NCBI GenBank assembly: GCA_007119835.1 | Contig: SKOX01000226.1 | Location: forward strand, 1 to 9,847 | Origin: Paracoccaceae bacterium | GTDB lineage: Bacteria; Pseudomonadota; Alphaproteobacteria; Rhodobacterales; Rhodobacteraceae | Direction of reading: 5' to 3' | DNA: 9,847 nt | Shown here: positions 9,141 to 9,847 of the stretch, in pieces | Layout of the letters: each line of letters begins with the position of its first letter | How positions within the stretch are numbered: position 1 is the stretch's first letter | Program-made: the position numbers and the translations under genes | The notes under the pieces: model-generated | Database searches by the model: none | What the model was told of the DNA's origin: nothing | What the model saw: only the letters and a program-made list of their open reading frames with translations

Positions 9141-9847
9141 GCCTTGACCTTTCTGAGGTGAAAGGACCGCGGCCGCGTGACCGCGTGATAGCCGAGGACC
9201 GACATCGCGCCGCCGCGCCCGGTGTCCTTGCAGCCGGTCCAGCAGACGGCCGGGTCGACGTAGTCGGCCCGGTTGAGGAAGACGGTGCCGGTCTCGATCC
9301 GCCGGCCGAGCGCAAGCGCCCGGTCCGGGTCCGCGGTCCAGAGCGAGGCGGTGAGGCCGTAGTCGCAGTCGTTCATCAGCGCGAGCGCCTCCTCGTCGTC
9401 CCGCACCGGCATGATGCCGACCACGGGGCCGAAGCTCTCCTCCTTCATCACCCGCATCGCGTGGTCGACGTTCACGAGAACCTGCGGCATGAGGTAGGCG
9501 CCGCCGTCGTCCTGGGGGAAGTTCTGGCGCTCGATCAGGGGCTCGGCGCCTGCGGCGACGGCCTCGGCAGTCTGCTCGCGCACGGCTTTTGCGAACCGGA
9601 CGTTCGCCATCGGGCCGAGCGTCGTCTCCGCCTCGAAGGGATTGCCGAGCTTCAGCGCATTCGTCCAGGCGACCGCCTTCCCGACGAAGTCGTCGAAGTG
9701 GCGGTGGTGGACGTAGATGCGCTCGATCCCGCAGCAGCACTGGCCGGCGTTGTACATCGCGCCGTCCATCAGCACGTCGACCGCCCAGTCGATGTCGGCG
9801 TCCTCCATGACGTAGCCGGGGTCCTTGCCGCCAAGCTCCAGGCCCAC
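9137..9847 (-). CDS. Aldehyde dehydrogenase, C-terminal 236 residues (cut by window edge)
   Basis: This NAD(P)-dependent enzyme oxidises an aldehyde to the acid in the cytoplasm; the substrate is not determinable. Only the C-terminal half is present; the gene continues beyond the right edge, so the GTG at 9847 is an internal valine codon rather than a start. The fragment opens with LELGGKDP, whose Glu (residue 4) is the general base. Catalytic Cys is residue 38 in NAGQCCCGIERIYV, where three cysteines stand in a row. EESFGPVVG (about 155-163) and the C-terminal KDTGRGGAMSVLGYHAVTRP are typical of the superfamily. It overlaps the downstream alcohol dehydrogenase gene by 4 nt. Such ALDH-plus-iron-ADH pairs are often found in amine or polyol catabolic clusters; the upstream genes, outside this window, would decide. 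Confidence 0.95.
   Translation of the reverse strand: MGLELGGKDPGYVMEDADIDWAVDVLMDGAMYNAGQCCCGIERIYVHHRHFDDFVGKAVAWTNALKLGNPFEAETTLGPMANVRFAKAVREQTAEAVAAGAEPLIERQNFPQDDGGAYLMPQVLVNVDHAMRVMKEESFGPVVGIMPVRDDEEALALMNDCDYGLTASLWTADPDRALALGRRIETGTVFLNRADYVDPAVCWTGCKDTGRGGAMSVLGYHAVTRPRSFHLRKVKA

Overview
The window is GC-rich throughout, with dense coding and overwhelmingly G/C-ending codons. The intact rpsL-rpsG-fusA-tuf order, the ribosomal protein sequences and the -35/-10 style of the str promoter fit an alphaproteobacterium, most likely of the Rhodobacterales. That placement is an inference from sequence character; no database search was made.

Positions 1-3424 hold the head of the str (streptomycin) operon on the minus strand: a 5' fragment of tuf (EF-Tu, 40 codons, running off the left edge), fusA (EF-G, 707 aa), rpsG (S7) and rpsL (S12). 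Gaps between the genes are 12, 13 and 54 nt. A textbook promoter (TTGACA, 17-nt spacer, TAGTTT) lies at 3396-3424. It implies an untranslated leader of about 220 nt before rpsL, which contains a strong hairpin and a basic 64-codon ORF of uncertain status.

Positions 3559-4227 hold a divergent plus-strand gene for an exported Cu/Zn superoxide dismutase with all metal ligands and an acidic Ala/Pro-rich linker after the signal peptide. It converges on a minus-strand gamma-glutamyltransferase gene (4339-6078). Between them is a perfect 28-bp palindrome (4246-4273). Divergent from ggt is an amidase-signature hydrolase (6236-7657). Then comes a 337-bp gap without a convincing gene. The right end holds a translationally coupled minus-strand pair, aldehyde dehydrogenase (C-terminal 236 residues, cut by the window edge) followed by an iron-type alcohol dehydrogenase (7995-9140), with overlapping stop and start codons (ATGA).

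Functionally, the left third is core translation machinery. The rest is a set of catabolic or protective enzymes: periplasmic superoxide removal, periplasmic gamma-glutamyl hydrolysis or transfer, cytoplasmic amide hydrolysis, and alcohol/aldehyde oxidoreduction. All are recognisable members of known families. I did not find a convincing undescribed system. The best leads for a second look are the str leader (promoter, hairpin, basic ORF) and the 28-bp palindrome.
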